DNA of 64,000 nt from Antedon bifida (Eukaryota; Echinodermata; Crinoidea; Comatulida; Antedonidae), in assembly GCA_963402885.1 (NCBI GenBank), contig OY727096.1, positions 16,535,820 to 16,599,819 on the forward strand, given 5' to 3'. The position numbers and the translations under genes are program-made. The notes under the pieces are model-generated. The model did not search any database. It worked only from the letters and a program-made list of their open reading frames with translations, and was not told where the DNA came from. Shown one piece after another: positions 1-15,000 of the stretch (its first letter is position 1; every line of letters begins with the position of its first letter).

Positions 1-95
1 GCAATGGTTGGCATGTCATATCCTGCCTTTGTGAAGTTGTTAGTGTACTCTGGTAACCGTAGTCTCTTTAACCACTCATATATTCTATCAGCATC
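1..95 (-). CDS. caskin: caskin exon: start of SAM domain 1, cut by window edge
   Basis: 95 nt visible. Encodes [19 protein letters not shown] and [12 protein letters not shown], aligning with the first SAM domain of vertebrate Caskins (AVSQWLTAFQLQLYAPNF...AGYDLPTI). SAM domains of Caskin form helical polymers in vertebrates. The exon continues beyond position 1; acceptor TTTTTCTAAG. Confidence 0.93.
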
Positions 96-3000
96 CTTAG
101 AAAAAGACAAAGAATAATAATAAATAATCATAATAATTAATAATTTTACAATTATTATAATAATAATAATAATAATAATAATGACAAACAATACAGGACA
201 AATGACTGGATGGAAAACAAATGATGGATACTATGAGAAAAATATAAATTACAATTAATTATAAACAAAACAAAAGCACATAATATATGCCAATTAAAGG
301 TAGTAATTATCGTGCGTCAATAGACTGGCAGCAGCAGCTGCCCTGATTAAATAAATAGTATGTAAAGCTTTTTTGTTTTCTCGACTTTATATATATACAT
401 ATCAACTTATAAAATCTATTGCATAATGCATGTGTGTGTGTGTGTGTTCTACCTTAGCATCCAATGATGGTATTTCATTTTCAATTTTCTTCAGTGGCGG
501 ACAATCACTGTGCGGTCGTTGTGGAGCTGTGGAGAATAATAAACACATGTTGATCTATACAAACTGTTTTGGATCTTTCAATTCATGTACAGATCAAAGA
601 ATCATTATCGTTATATATAAAAATTACCTTTAAATGAATTTAAATAAATTGTTTATTGATATTCATATTTATATAATTTTATTTTGGATATTTCATATTA
701 AGTTTTATATGTAAATATCCAAAATGCTACTACATACTACAAGAGATATGTGTAAAGGCCCATTTACACTAGGACGATGACGATCAACGATAAATATATA
801 AGCATGCATGATATGCAGGATAATTTTATGCTGTCTTTAATAAAAATAATATTTTTAAAATTCCAATCAAATGATGTCATGATAAAGAATATCATGATAT
901 TATTGATCTTACTAATCATGACGTCATTTTATTGGACGTATGAAAATATCATTTTCATCAAAGGAAGCATAGATGGTTATTCTATAGTTCTAGAATGAAA
1001 AATTTTTATATTTCTTTTGTTTTATGTATGAAAAATGCATATTTGTCTATTTATCGTCGATCGTTATCGTTCTAGTGTAAATGGGCCTTAAGCCTTGTTT
1101 GCTTGTATTAATACCTGGAACTATACAGTTTTCATTAAGTACATTCTCACAACTTCTGCTTGGTTTAGGTTTAATACCACGGTGTGATGAAGGTGAAGAA
1201 TTGACCATGTCATGGTGATTTCCAACCATCTAAAGAAAAAAATGACACAATACATATAATATTTTAATATAGAGTGCATACCTGTTGTTTTCAGATAGCA
1301 TGGTATTGCACTAACTTACTTAAGTTCTTGCTTTCCGTAGTGTGCTGAAATTATTTAACTTGTAAGTATTTACCTGGTTTGTTTTCTTTTCCATACTTTC
1401 TGTGGATGAGTTGACATCAACTCCACTCTCCTCTTCTGATGTGTTACCATTCTGAATTGGTCTCCTTGGCCAGACATCTTGGTTAAAATGTTGAGGTAAG
1501 GCATTCTGTCTGTGGGTGGAGGCTAGCAAAGGATCCTTTGAATGAGTACCTAAGTTAAATGAAATTATTTAAATGGATTGCTGGCAATAGATAGGTAGGT
1601 GTTTCTAAATTGTATATAGGTTTTTAAATAATTTAATTAGTTTGTTAAGTTACTGGCAGAACGGTCTTGTAACAAAGGTTATTCAGTATAAAGAAGAAAT
1701 AAGTTAAAAGAAATCAAATAACTAAAAGAAATTATTACTTCTATATATTAAAATAAAGTAGACTAAAAAAACATTTTCAGTCTTGCATATTCTAGTCAGT
1801 GAACTGCTTCGCAATATCATTTGTAATGATTATACAATAATGTAATATAATTTTAGATTTTACCTGGTGAAATTCTTGAATTTGCCATGGAAACTACAGG
1901 CGGTACAGGTGAGTTTCTACTGGTTGCTAACATCTCATGACTTCCTTGACTACCACCTTGATACTTTCTTTGCAATGCCTCTGTTGCATGCTATGAAAAT
2001 ATAATACAAATACAAGAATTAATGTAACATACTGTACCACACTATACTTTTTCGAGCACAATATTCGAATCATAAAGGGTCTTCCACACCGGTCCTGTTC
2101 CGGCACAGTTCCGGTCCGACGCATCAAACATCAATGTTTGTTGCCACAATGCTCCAATAGATATACTCGTAGCCATGTGAAAACAAAACATTGTCGTTGA
2201 ATTTGATTTCCAGCACCGGACCGGAATAGTGCCGGAACAGGTTTGAAACATCCTTAATACAGTAAATCCATCATTTGGGACACTATATATATTCAGTCAA
2301 CACCCATATAAAGAGAGGAACAATTTGTATGAAACGACCAATGCACTAATAGCTGTTGGTCATCAAGCAGCAGCATAGTCACTTACTCCAATGTCCTATT
2401 TACAGTCGTATGTGTGCTTCAGCATTTGGCCTACAGAACCATATGACAGTTTATCACTGAATATATATAAATATCATTATCGTCATATATATGTGTGTGT
2501 GTATGTACTTTTTAAAGACTTTATCCAGTGTTATTGTGGATCGTAAACAATGAGTAATTCCTATTACACAACCACCCACTTAATCCGAAGGATGAGCAAT
2601 TAGATAAAACAAGCAAAGTTTAATGTGTGTCTGGATCTAGCCAACAGTTAAATGTCAAATCAGATGGATGACGAATTAGATGAAAGAGTATACATGAAAT
2701 TTATAGTCTGTGTCTTGGTTTTTACAAAGATAAGTTATGGGTATATGACCTGAAGGACAAAGGCAATTAACAGAAAGTGCAAAACCATATAACACACCAT
2801 TCATTAAAGACAGGTTGCAATTAAACTTCATTAAAAGGCTAGCTGATTGCTAGGAAATATTTATGTGTTAAATTAATTATCTATTTATTACATACATACA
2901 TAAACCATTTATATTGCGCCTTATCAAAAAATGTCAAGGCGCATTACAGATAATTAAAACTAAATGTTAATGTTAAGCAATGTTATGAAAAATGTTATTC

Positions 3001-6000
3001 TTCCTTTTGACTGGACTGCAATTTCAGTAACATAGTACTGCTATTCAAAATGGTACAGTTACACGGTTTAAAAAAGTAAAGAATAGTTAAAACATACAAA
3101 TATATATACAGAAAAATTAAAACATAGATAATTTTACAAATATTTGTGAATTTCCAATGTATATAATAATGTCTCTCCAGTAATTATCCATTTTATTTTT
3201 ACTTTTCCTTATGTTATATATTTTACTTTACATATATTATTTTTACTTTTGTACATATGATTTTAAGTGATCCACCAGTGATATCAGTACTATGATTCTG
3301 AAGGTGTCTTCAAAATAAAGACAGAAATAAATAATTGACAACAAAACAATTGCTTACTTCTTGCTTACAGAGCATAGAAATGTTATTCTTATTGACATTT
3401 TCTACAAATATTTTTCTTCATAATATGAAGAAAAATTGTATTTTGTGTGTTCAGAGGATGAGCTTACACAAGTCAATAACTGTTTATTGTTATGTATCTT
3501 GAAATTGTCTTTTTGTTGTGAAATAACAGCCAGTATAAAGCTCTGTCCACACTATCAAATTTTATGTGACACAAAAATGTGATGTACCCATATATGGACA
3601 TGATGATATCATATCACTACCATGTTTGGGCATATCACTACCATATTTGGGCATATCACACTCGTTTCATAGTGTAGACGGGGCTTAAGAAAAAGTTCAA
3701 GTAATACATTCCACTTACCCTGTAAGTTGGAGATCCACTATATGACTGTTGGTAGTTTACGGTTGCTATGGGCATGGGAGCCATGTTGGAAGGTGGTAAG
3801 GGTTGTTGGGGTGATGAATCCTGTTTTGTTTGTTGCATATAATCAGACAATTCTATAAAAAAAAACAAGATAAAATAGATTTATTTATTTTAAGAAAGAA
3901 GAATGGAGTAGAAAATTTCTACAGTAACTTATCAATAATGATGAAATAAGTAATAATTAGAATAGAACCTCTTCTTTAGGACATCCCTCTTTCAATGAAA
4001 TGAACAAGGGGAAATATGTTTTAACACTATGGCAAACACCTAATTAGGAGACATCCCTATAAAAGGACTCACTTTGCTTGGTCCAAAACGTGTCCCCTTA
4101 ATAGGAGCTTTACTGTAATCAAAGAGCGACATCGATGATGCGAGATACATTGTAATATATGTTTTAAAAATATGGCAAAAACCTGACTAGGAGACACCCC
4201 TATTAAGGGGACATTTTGCTTGATGTCCCCTAATAGAAGTTCTACTGTAATCAAGGAGCGACATTGACGATGTGATACATTATAACATATTATAGAGCTT
4301 TTAGCACATTCGTTTCAGGTGACATTTTTCACTCTCCTCAATTTTCTTTTCGTTTACACATTATTACTTTACTTCAGCATTATCACACTATTTTTCTCTC
4401 TTCTGTTAAAATTCACATAACATACTTGTATAAATACCATGATTCAAGTAGCATTAAGTGACAATTATGTTGAGTGAGTCTACTAAAGCAGTGAAGAATG
4501 TTGGATAATGCTGTTACTCATGTATTAATCACACAGCGCAACAGATATTGTAACTAGGTCTAACTACAGACCCAACTACATCAATTTGTCCATTTATACT
4601 GCATGTGTAATAAAAAATGCAAAGAACATTACTAAACAATTCAAATAGAAAGAAATGTACTGTAACAAAAAAGGAAATTATATATTGTATTCAAGATAGA
4701 AAAAAGGTGAAAGCAGTGAATTGAAGGAGTGATTAAAATGGGTGGAATGTTTGATGCATAGGAACCGCAACTATAGAGTAAATAAATTAAAAATATTAAA
4801 ACATCAAAAACCATTATAAATATTAAACTGTATAATAGGACCATTAGAGAATTTTAATAAAGCTGTACAAATTTACTAGGTACTGAATTATTGATGATGT
4901 TTGGGTGAGTCAATTGAAAAATAATGGTGATTGCACAATTTTTAATAAACAATGTGTCACTGATATAAAGATGTTAAACCTTGGTATCGATGATGACATA
5001 AACATTTCCTTATGCTCATTTCACGATTTTGGTTTGATTTCAAAATTTCAGTCTTTTTGTTTTTAATTTGTCCTGTAATTCGTTATATTTTACTCCATGG
5101 TTCGATTATGTAAATTTTGGCCCAAACACATAACCATGTTACTTTTTTGAGTCAATGTGCATTTAGTTTTATATAAACTCTGATGAAACTGGTGTCATGG
5201 TTAGCCACAGTGATACCAAAGATACTAACCTTTACTTGACCAATTTCCAGAGGAACTGGCTGAAGCGATGGAATCTGTGGACCGTCGGTCGCCTAGGTTA
5301 CAGGTCAATATTTCCAACGAGTGACTAGGATAAAGGTCAGCGTACGAGCCAATCGATACGGATCGGCACATGCCATACAGAGGGTTAGCTGGTAGACCTA
5401 CAAGTTTGTTAGTGACAACAAGGGAACACCATGGAGCATTGGTTAAAAACGACGATTATCAAGCAAAAATACGATAAAAAAGGATGATAAATGACAATAA
5501 AGCGAAAATGATACTTTAGACAGATCCAAAAGTAAAATACAAATTTTCCTTTATTTTTTTTTGAAAGGTTAGGAGCTGAAAAGTCTTTCCTCCTCTGCAT
5601 CACCCTCCCTCCCCCTACTCTCCATCATCCTCCCTTCCCCCCCCCCCCCCCTCCTACTCTCCATCATCTTCCATCCCCCCTCCCATCACTGGATCTGTCT
5701 TAGTATTCAGTAAAAATACATGCATTTAAAATGCTAGCAATGACGCCCACTATTAATGCAAAGCAGAACCCAGATATTGTAGTTGGAAGCAACATTAAAT
5801 TCAACATTTATTTATTTTGACCAAATTCAAACATTAACATATGTACATTTACTAAACATTGACATTTCTTTATTACGTTTATATTAGGTTTTTCACTGTA
5901 ATTTAATAGCTTCAGGGGCACTATTTTTCATAGTGCCCTTAGCTAGTTGTCTAATATTGCTTTCCAACCAAAATACATGTAGTATCCAGCTAAAGAAATA

Positions 6001-9000
6001 ATTTATATTAAGTCTAACCGATAAAGCATCTGTATACTATTAATAAGCAAATATGTATGATAGATATTGATATCTGCATTGTATAATATATAGATGTAAA
6101 AAGAACCAATTAATGTAATTGCTTACCATGAGGTTTAGTGCTGGCACTTCGATTTGGTAATGTTATTGTTTTTTTTCCTAAGAAAAAAATAACATGAAAA
6201 AATTACTATCATTATTAAGATAGCTAGCATAAGAAAATGGAGGGAAAGAGGTGGGAAACATATAATTATACGAATAGGTTAAATGTCATCATTTATTTAC
6301 TATGTCCATGATCTATCACTGGCATTAATTTCAAAACTGATAGTAGGTGTTTTGTGTATAAAATACTTTTAGATGCATAAAGCCATTATGCGCTTCACAT
6401 TACAAGTAACAAGTTTCCAATCTTTGTACATTCATATTTGAATAGAAAACTATTGTGATCAATACCTCCATAACTTAATATTTCAACTACCCTCAGTTGA
6501 ATAATTTTTAAGTTAAGAAATCAAATACTGAACATAATTGTTATAAAAGCATATAAATAAAATAGATGTAAATCAGAATTTTTCATTTTCCGAACTCCAT
6601 GGCAACACAGGTGTAAACAGGCTGTATTTCCGTGCCCTAAGCAATCTCCTGCTTTAAGTTAAGCAATAGCAACAACAAAACGTTTGATTACAATAGACCC
6701 TGCAGGCATTAAGTAACACACACATTTATCCGCCATTTAACCAAATAATAAAAGAATATAGTAACCAAACAACAATCATTGATTAGACAGGTTTCTTTAA
6801 TTGGATTTAACAGCTAATTAACAAAGAAGCAGGTGCTTGTCAAGTTCTGTAGGTTTTAATTTTGTTCAATTACACATAATGGTATAATATATGACTTAAA
6901 ATCTTTCAAAATGTTATACTAAGTATGACCCTTATAGTGCCCCTTTAATAGAGGTTGGCCATAATTCATTCATTTCCCTTTTTTCAGATAGTACGTATAC
7001 ATTCATACAAAACAGAAAGAGAACAAGTTTCACCAGGAAATTAACAATAACATCTTCCACAAAAACATGTTGAAAGATACAGTAACTTCCTATAGTACAC
7101 CTAACGGGACCCAACAAATACTTAACACTAGGCCTGTCCCTTGAATAGGGATGTCCTAAAGGAGGGTCCTACTGTAATTGTAATCATAATCCCGGATTGA
7201 ATCTGTAGTTGGTCCATATTGTTGAATACACTATTAAAGATATGCTAATAGTTAGTGAACAATATATCACAATTTGCCAATTTTATTTAATAGACAAATT
7301 AAATGGAAGAAACTTTAAATGGATAATGCTATAAATATATAGTTCACAGTTCAATTCTCAATCATGTCCTGTATTATACCATAAAACACAATAATGACCT
7401 CAAACCACAGGCAAACATCTTTTCACTGAATGATTGTATTACATAATGTTATTGATTATGGCAATCTTGGCTAGTTTAACTGGCGTCTTAACATCTTGCC
7501 CTACATTCTATAAGTTAACTGAATTGAAGAAGCTGTATTGATTATTCTACTATCTTTACAGTTTGATACGTTAGGGATTTGTTATTGAATAAAGAAACTT
7601 GTTTGTACTCATAAACAGAAGAATGTTCTATATATGTATCGTCTTACATGATCAAGACGTTAAATTCAAAATCATTGTTTTATTTAAATCGCCAATAAAG
7701 ACTCATTAATTTGTGCCATATAAGTAAAACATTACTGAAACTAGAGGGTACTCCGAGAGTACAAACCTCCGCCTATTGTAAAATTCCCCTACATAAAATG
7801 TCTCTGGAAAATATATATATATATTTTTTTTAAATTTTTTTTATTAGTTCTAAGTGTAAAAATGCTAACTGCACACTTCAAAGTTGTGGATGAGAGTTTG
7901 GTGTAATGGTTATGTATCCAGCCTCTCACAGTTGAGATCGCTGGTTCAAGTCCCGCTGAGGTTTTTTTTTTAATTATTTTTTTATTTCTTTTTTTTTTTG
8001 TGGACCTTGATCTTTGACCCTGACCCTTCAAAATTTAACCAAAATTATATGATGAGTCATTGATCATTGTGGCTAAGTTTGGTGAGAATCGGATAAAAAC
8101 TGTGGTCTCTAGGCAGTTAAATAGTATTTTGTTAGTTGTGACCTTGACCTATGACCTTTTCCCCTCAAATTCGAACTCGTCCGAGCTTTTGGGGTATAGA
8201 TCATTGTGGCCAAATTTGGTGAGAATCGGATAAAAACTGTGGCCTCCAGGCTGTTCACAGACACACACACAAACACACACACACACACACAAACATACAG
8301 GGGTGAAAATATAACCTCCTTGGCGGAGGTAATAATTATTGATGGGCCTATAGTAGGTTATCAAGAATAATGATTTCTTATGAATCAAGTAATCAAATCA
8401 AGTATATATATTTTGCCAGCATCATTTTTCATGTTTTTTAGGATAATACATCTTTAACAATTTCTGCTGCTCATAAAATTGAGATGAAGATTGATGACAA
8501 AATAGATAACTATATATTAATGTAGAAATTTCTATTCCACTAGAATTGTTATTATTTTCAGCTTTAATGTTGAATACAAGACAATGCTATAACGTGATGT
8601 TTATTTCACTAATAAACAATGCATCAGCATTTGTTAAACCTTTAATTGCTTGTCATGGTAACAACTGACTTTAATTTGCTAATAATAGACTATATTTATC
8701 ATTCATCTTTTAAACAAGAACAGCTTTAAACAAGAGAAATACATACAGGTCATCATGATTCATAGATACATACATATAGATCATCAATGATTTGGTACAT
8801 TAAGGTACATTCACACTGAGAAAACAAAACTCATGAAAATGGGTATAGTGTTAAGAATAGAACCAGCTCATTTCACATTCTGTGAAATGTACCTAGTTTT
8901 CCTGAAGCCAGAACAAGGGCTCAGTGTGAACAATAGTTTAATAAAAAGAAACCAACTTGCAAGAAATACATTTGCTGATTTTCAATTGATTTTAAAGAAT

Positions 9001-12000
9001 TTGAATTGTTGTAGTAAAATCTATGCAAAAAATTCCCAAACACTGTAAATCCATATAATTATATTATATGGGTACAGTATGCAAACAATCTATACTAAAA
9101 AACTATATTATTACATTTTTTAAATCAATTTTTTATTTAAAATGAAAAGAAAAATAGTCTTCAACAATACAGTATAACATTTTACTGTCTGGAAAGGAAG
9201 GATAAATCTTAAAGAATATTTGAATACATCAGGATTATTTGCTGTCTGTTTTGACCGACAGATTTGCATTGGGCATTGAACTTAGCCTAAGGCTTGTTGA
9301 CATTACTAAATCGGCTTAGTCTGAAAGGAATAAGAAATCCATAATTGCTGGATTACGTCTCCTACTTTAAACCATCACTGGGTATATGAGGTTATTCAGC
9401 AGTGAACTAATATATTATTATAAGTAGACCATTTGGCCTACAATGCAATAATCAACATCAGAAACTGAAAACTGATGGTTTGAATTTAATTTTTTTTAAA
9501 CTTTCATTTATACCCTGAAGTATAAAAACAGAAAAGCAATTAGTTTGTGGTTATAAAAAAAAGATAATTGTACTCCTGAGATGTTTGGTGTTCTAAAACT
9601 ATTAAGAAACATCTGATTGATTGACTTGTAGAAAGATTTATAAGAACTAGGAACCTATTTGTGCAATCGCATAAACTTGCGCTAACTTATATCACTTGGT
9701 TTCTTTCTACAGTATGGTAAATTTGTTATTGATTATAAATTTTTCACTGATTATGTTTTCTGCCTACAGTATGATATTTTTAAATATTCTTTGACACTTT
9801 GTACTGTAATGTTGGCCTTTTCCAGTAGAAGACGGATGGATACAGTAGGTATGTGAACAAAACCAAGATTTGCTTTAGCACAGTCTCTACAAGTAGTGAG
9901 GATTTATTAGTTGGTTAACATATCAAATTACATGCAGAGGTGCAGTTTCATGGTTAATAGATATTAAAATCTCGTAAAATGTACATGAAAGTGATAATAC
10001 AATTTCTGCCGCAAATTGACCGACAAATTGCATTTTGTCGTAGTTATAAATAGTTGGAGAGAAATTATAAAACTAGTCAAAGACTTCTTTTCACATTGAT
10101 TAGGAGGTTGATATTAATTTTCTTTATTAAATCGTGGTCCATGATATAAATAAGTCACTTAAAATGTTTGGAATAAGAATGTAGAGTGTTCTACAAATAC
10201 CACAACCAATAATTAACAAAATGTTCAGATTGTACAGTCAGTAGTAGGCCTATACTATGTATAATTGAATAGAGTATTGTTTTGAATAACCATGGATTCA
10301 ACCAAAAGCAATGCAAAAACTAAGTTATAAGTAATAATATATCATATACAATTATTTAATAAATAATATATCTTGTATTGTGAAACTCATAACTAAGGAT
10401 AAATTACAACCCAGTATCATATTTCACTTCAAGATAATTCCAATATAGGTAAAATTACCATAATAAATTGTTTTAATTGCCAACATCAACTTGTAATTGG
10501 AAGGTATATGAAAGGTACCTAGATTAGAATGCGGTGCGAGTTCTATAAGGTAGTAGCATAGATTTCTTCAATCAGTACCAGTGTTTATACACCTGGCCTG
10601 GGGAGGGATGGCTTGTAGGCTGAGGTTAAGAGACCTTGGACTAGTTTAGGTCATTACCCAATCATCAAAGGGATGGGCTTAAACTGTGGATATATTGTCG
10701 GAAAATCTTGTTTTATTTAGAAACATCTTTCCTTTATTTTTGGTGTAGAGAAGGAGGATGAGGAGGTTGAGGGCAAAGGAGGATTGGTAGTAGGTTGCAG
10801 GTTCTTCCATATAATTTGTTGTTTTTTATTCTATTTTTTAAAGATGTTAAATAGAAACAAATAAAGTAAATTGTGTAGTTATAACAATGTGAAAATGTTA
10901 GTTTACTTCAAAAACTTCAAACAAAATGGATCAAATGGTTAAAAAGGTTAAAGATGAGTGCACAGCTGTCGCTTCCTTTCTTAAGAGAAAATGCATAATG
11001 CTATAACTCAATTGAACAAAAAATGTTCTAAAATAAACAAATTGAATTTTAATCTGAATAATGTAGAGGATTCACAAACTAATATGTTAAATTTACATCA
11101 CGACAAACCAACCAGAAACTTGTTTAAAATTAAGTCTCTAGGGCTAGCCATTAATAAACAAGTCTAGAAAAGTTTAATTATACTCTTTTTAGACCTACTT
11201 ATGAATACAGGATACCATTCTTCTTACACCTGTGGAAACATCTATTGTTGCTGATGGATGTAGTATTAGGGTGAGGAAGGTGAGCATGTGTTTTCTACCC
11301 TATACTTGAGCCAGGTAAGGTTACCTGTCTTCTTGCTAGAAACAGGTGAGGTAACCCTGCATATGTCTGCTTCTACCCTAGAGGCAGATAAGTAACTGCT
11401 AGCCTACTGTACATCTGCTAGTCTGCAGGCAAGTGAGGTAACCCTGTCTTATGTAGATATAAAGTTTGCGGTACACCATGTATACTTCTGAAAAGAACTG
11501 TTGAGTTTCTCGACGTTTCTATCAAAATACTTTGATCATCCTCACTCTAATGGTGTACCGCAAACTTTATATCTGTATATTTATTTCGCCAGGCAAACCT
11601 TTAAACAATACATAACCCTGTCTTCTGGTCTAGAGCCAGGCAAATGTAACACTCCCATGAAAATTAATTTTATTTCAGTATTTTTAATTTATTTTAATGC
11701 ACTTATCATGCACCAAGTCCAAGCCAGTTTGTTGGCACAAGACATAATATGCAGTCAGTCAGTACTGCTTCTTTATATTTCATATTTAAAGTAAAGAAAA
11801 TCCAGAAGACGTTTAATCACAATTTATCTAAATGTTCTCCTACAAGCTAGGTGTTTAATAAAGTACAGTAGACCTATAACATAATATTGACATCCCAAAA
11901 TATTTGTTAAAAAACACTGAAAACTACACTAAGGTATGATAAAAATACGTTGATTTTAGAATACTGTACCTACTGTAGGCCTACGTGTCCTACTCACAAC

Positions 12001-15000
12001 TAAATTAAGAAACATAATATAAGTGAAGATGGTTTAAACTTTCCATGACACTACTTTTCCATGGGGAACAAAGATGCATATATTCTGGTGCTGGATTTCT
12101 GTTAGGTGACAAGAGCTCTTATTAGTGGCAATCTCTGGAGAGCATCAGTGATTTATTGGAGGTGCCACCTCTGATCTCTTGCAAGCATTTAAAAGAAGCA
12201 ACAACTAACAATGAATTCTTTTACAACTTGTCTAGGGTCAAATACATGTAATTTGATTACCATGCTATAATTATGATACAAGATGATTTCAAAAAAAGAT
12301 GATTTAGAAATAAATCATTTTAAAATTGGTATAGTAGGGCACAATGTACTGGTTTATCAATAAATAAACAGGACTGAAATCCAGATGTACAGCCTATTAA
12401 AATCCCCAAACTGTTGCCAATTTAAAAGCTCTTACAAACGACAAACACAACAAGGAACAAAATGAAAATTGCCAAAGTAAATAAACCTAATCCTGCTATT
12501 ACTGTATTACTGCATAGGTATAAGCCAGCACTAAATGAAGATGGTGCACAGATTTATAAATAAACTGGACTTAAGCTCTCTCTACACTATCAAACTAGTT
12601 GTGAGGTGCCCAAATATGGTAGTGATGATATACCCACAAATATGGTGGTGATATGACATCATCATATCCGTACTGTATATGGGCACATCACATTTTTTTG
12701 TCACATAAAGTTTGATAGTGTAGAAAAATCCAGATATACAGTCTCCCAAACTGTTGCTAATTTAACAGGTTTTATAACGGATGTAACACCAAAGAATGAA
12801 CTGAAAATCACAAAGTACACAAAACCTACCGTACTATTAGCTAACAATCGTTTAATTTGTTCATTATTGCATATCAAATTAGCCTTCATTAAAAGGAAAA
12901 GAAACCCTCTTAAGTAACACTATTGTAGTTTAATTCAAGCGTACTAAAAGACAGTGTTTAACTTAAGTAATCACAACGGCGGCGGCAGGGCATATTATTT
13001 AGTAGACTGTCTCCAGTTAATGAGTGAGTCTTTTACTTGATAGGTCTACACTATAGATAAACTACAGCTGAACAAATTTAATGATTAAATTCAATGTCAA
13101 AGGTATAAACAAGATTAAGCAAACTCATTTCTTGTGTGTGTTTTCACACATTTTCATTACTAATGAGCTTACAACTCTGTGTGTCGAGAAACTGTCTTGG
13201 CATCAACATTTTAAAATTGTAAAATGTCATGTTAAATTACCTTTTATCTGTTTCTTTGCAATTTCTGTCATTTTTGAGTTGAACTAGCTATGCCCTTTAA
13301 ATGCCTAGCAGGCAAAATAATCAAACTCTTTTTGTAAAGAACTGCAATACAGGCATAACAAAAAATAGTATCATAGAAAACTAGGCTCTGTATCTGAAAC
13401 TACAATCAAATTGAACTATTTAATAATTAAAGATTTATAAAAACCACATCAAAAGACTTTTTCTAAACTTACAAGGTTTCTAGAATTATGAACACAATCA
13501 AGTACAACTTTAGATTGTCAGTCATGTCATTCAACCGGAGGACCTTGGCGGGTAAAATTGTGGTGAAAACTTTGAATACAGCTTGTTAACAGGTAAATCG
13601 TCCTGTGTAATTCTTTTATATCCTTAGGCTCTGTAAACTTTTGTCAAGACCCTTAGAATCAAACTCCAATACAACATAAAAAAAATCTATAATTTGAAAC
13701 TTCAAAAATGAAGAGACAACATCAAAGTAGTCACGTCAAGTACCTATGACAAGTTTCTAAACATTACTTCAAGTAATATCAAGAGGCTTCTTATGTATAT
13801 AAAAAGGAAGTACTGTAGGTAAAGTTAAGAATATCTTGATTGTTTAGCTCTGCAATCATCTTCTGGATTAATAATCAGATGCTCCTTAGAACGTTTCTGA
13901 TCCATTAAATGCTGAAAACCTTTTATTTGAAAATAGATTAAATAAATATGTTCTAATTGATTTGGTGTTTATTATAATCATTATTTTGAGAATTCTATTT
14001 AACAGGTTATTTAAAATTTGTCCAGTTAATGCTACAAAGAAATTGGGAGTAATTTATTCACATGATTATTAATTGACAGCAGAAACCAACCCATATACAG
14101 TAACAGGTTACAGCATCAGGATACACAGATGCCAGGTTAGTTCCCATATCATCATTGAAAGTGATGAGACAGTTTACTCCTAATCACAAGTAGGCTGACC
14201 CTTTAAAACATAAGGGGGGGGGGGGGGAAATGCAGGTCACAGGAAATGAGTGTCTTTACATTACTAAATAATAGCATAATATTGTTGTACCAATTTGCAA
14301 CATGTAACACATCTAAACCCTAGCTGTTATGGAGAATGTTATCAGAATAAACATTAAAATGTAATATCAAGTATCAGTTTTTATGTAATGACGTGTTCTT
14401 GAAGTGTGGAGAAAATACGGAGAACTGAGCGAAATACTCTGCAAAATGCAGAGGGCATGCTCTTTATTATTTCAGCTCATATTGAAAGATTTTAATACTG
14501 AAAAGTAACAAGTAGCTAAAATCTATATTCATTGAAACTACTACTAGTACTACTAACTATACCAAAAAGTAAATAAATGTATAAAACACTATTTTAGACC
14601 CCATTTACACTTACGATTTAGGCCGGCCCTGGGTCGGCCCTGGGTCGGCAATTGATAAGTGTAAATACTCCAAAAAGTTAGGCCGGCCCTGGGCCGGACG
14701 CAGATCTGGGCCACCTCTCCAGGTAGGTTCAGGAGCGGCTTTTACGTTTTGGGCCGGCTTACGCAGTGAACCGTGAACAACGTTTGACCTTTTTATGAGG
14801 TGGTTGTTATGACGATCCGACATTCTCGGTACATACCTTCTTTTTCGCGCGACAATTTGTTTTCTTCATCATTTATATTCCGTAGTTAAATTTATTTGTA
14901 CCAATTTTTATAAGATGTCTGAAAATCGTGGTTCCAATTGGACATACGAGGAGGTACTTGGGTTGCTCGGGATTTGGGCCGAGGAAAAATACAGGCTCAA

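Larger units (their letters stand above)
1991..3718 (-). other. caskin intron with two MITEs
   Basis: 1.7 kb. Holds the elements at 2076-2254 and 3539-3685, and a dispersed-repeat scrap at about 2905-2955 (ATTGCGCCTTAT ... AAGGCGCATTACA), a word pair typical of short invertebrate repeats. No further coding sequence seen. The intron 1550-1863 (314 bp) downstream holds nothing recognisable. Confidence 0.7.

Noticed and set aside
2490..2505. CRISPR array, operons or other prokaryotic features anywhere in the window
   Set aside because: Spliced gene structure, SINEs and MITEs show animal nuclear DNA; the direct repeats seen are contiguous minisatellites without unique spacers.
5585..5690. C-rich tract as a promoter or CpG island
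   Set aside because: It is a simple CTCC/C-run with no CpG enrichment and lies deep inside the gene.
7893..7960. Functional tRNA-Glu gene
   Set aside because: Acceptor stem does not pair and the sequence is embedded in a repeat element with a T-run directly after it.
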